DNA of 6,486 bases. Source: CAYFJO01 sp964343305. Lineage in GTDB: Bacteria > Planctomycetota > Planctomycetia > Pirellulales > Pirellulaceae. The stretch spans positions 1 to 6,486 of the forward strand of contig CAYFJO010000564.1 of NCBI GenBank assembly GCA_964343305.1, written 5' to 3'. Below the pieces are notes generated by a model. That model was not told where the DNA came from and did not search any database. It saw only the letters and a program-made list of their open reading frames with translations. Numbering within the stretch: position 1 is the stretch's first letter; every line of letters starts with the position of its first letter. Position numbers and translations under genes: made by a program. Below are positions 6,336-6,486 of this stretch, one piece after another.

Positions 6336-6486
6336 GCAGCGCTCGAGGAACAGCGACCGCGGGCACTGGCCACGACGTTCACCAGGTAGCTGCTCACTTT
6401 CAACCTCTGCCGCACAACGGGCCTGGCTTGGCGCACATCGAGCAGGATCAACTCGTGAGCCGCCTCGTCCGTCGCCAGCGCAAGGC
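6332..6486 (-). CDS. 3' end of a minus-strand gene, possible DUF3368/PIN-domain protein (partial)
   Basis: An uninterrupted minus-strand frame enters from the right edge and ends with TAG at 6332-6334, sharing bases with the TAA of the convergent Gfo/Idh/MocA gene. The visible 50 residues run LALATDEAAHELILLDVRQA at the start, then RPVVRQRLKV and SSYLVNVVASARGR. The order ALA, then I-L-L-D-x-R-x-A-R, then L-x-V, resembles the C-terminal part of DUF3368 PIN-domain proteins (VapC-like nuclease relatives), where an LLLD-x-R motif precedes a G-x-LGVL ending. Here the usual GTLGVL is replaced by SSYLVNV, so the gene may be divergent or decaying. The catalytic N-terminal acids lie outside the window. 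Codons favour G or C at third positions, in line with coding use. Confidence 0.4.
   Translation of the reverse strand, partial: LALATDEAAHELILLDVRQARPVVRQRLKVSSYLVNVVASARGRCSSSAA

Overview
The window looks like a stretch of a Planctomycetota chromosome (Pirellulales-like). This is inferred from gene style, not from a marker gene. The signs are high-GC coding sequence, a Gfo/Idh/MocA oxidoreductase with an N-terminal RREFL (Tat-type) motif, a large secreted right-handed beta-helix protein, and an FAD-dependent oxidoreductase of the type common in planctomycete carbohydrate loci. The setting suggests handling of a complex glycan or its sugar products, but no substrate can be read from the sequence.

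Layout. Positions 1-95 hold a 15-bp exact tandem repeat and little else. Positions 95-310 (minus) hold an open frame for a small protein with two zinc-binding cysteine clusters and no acceptable start codon. It is cut at its 5' side by a long inverted repeat (293-347) that resembles a REP-type hairpin. Next to that is a degraded minus-strand transposase fragment (about 356-612). Together these form a small, decayed mobile-element scar. A complete FAD-dependent oxidoreductase follows on the minus strand (624-2000). A 99-bp spacer (2001-2099) separates it from a divergent secreted beta-helix protein of 903 residues (2100-4811, plus strand). After a 156-bp gap comes a Tat-motif Gfo/Idh/MocA oxidoreductase (4968-6335, plus strand). 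The gap carries a perfect 12-bp palindrome with LacI-type operator symmetry that overlaps a plausible promoter. At the right edge the 3' end of a minus-strand gene (6332-6486, cut by the window) meets it tail to tail. It weakly resembles the C-terminal end of DUF3368/PIN-domain proteins.

Working model (inference). The beta-helix protein acts outside the cytoplasm on a polysaccharide. The Gfo/Idh/MocA protein and the FAD enzyme would carry out redox steps on released sugars or related molecules. The divergent spacer and the palindrome are the likely control points. I see no CRISPR array, no tRNA or rRNA, and no clear new defence or mobile system. The most noteworthy items are the palindrome-controlled oxidoreductase, the GH141-like multidomain beta-helix protein, and the truncated double zinc-finger gene next to the hairpin and transposase scar.
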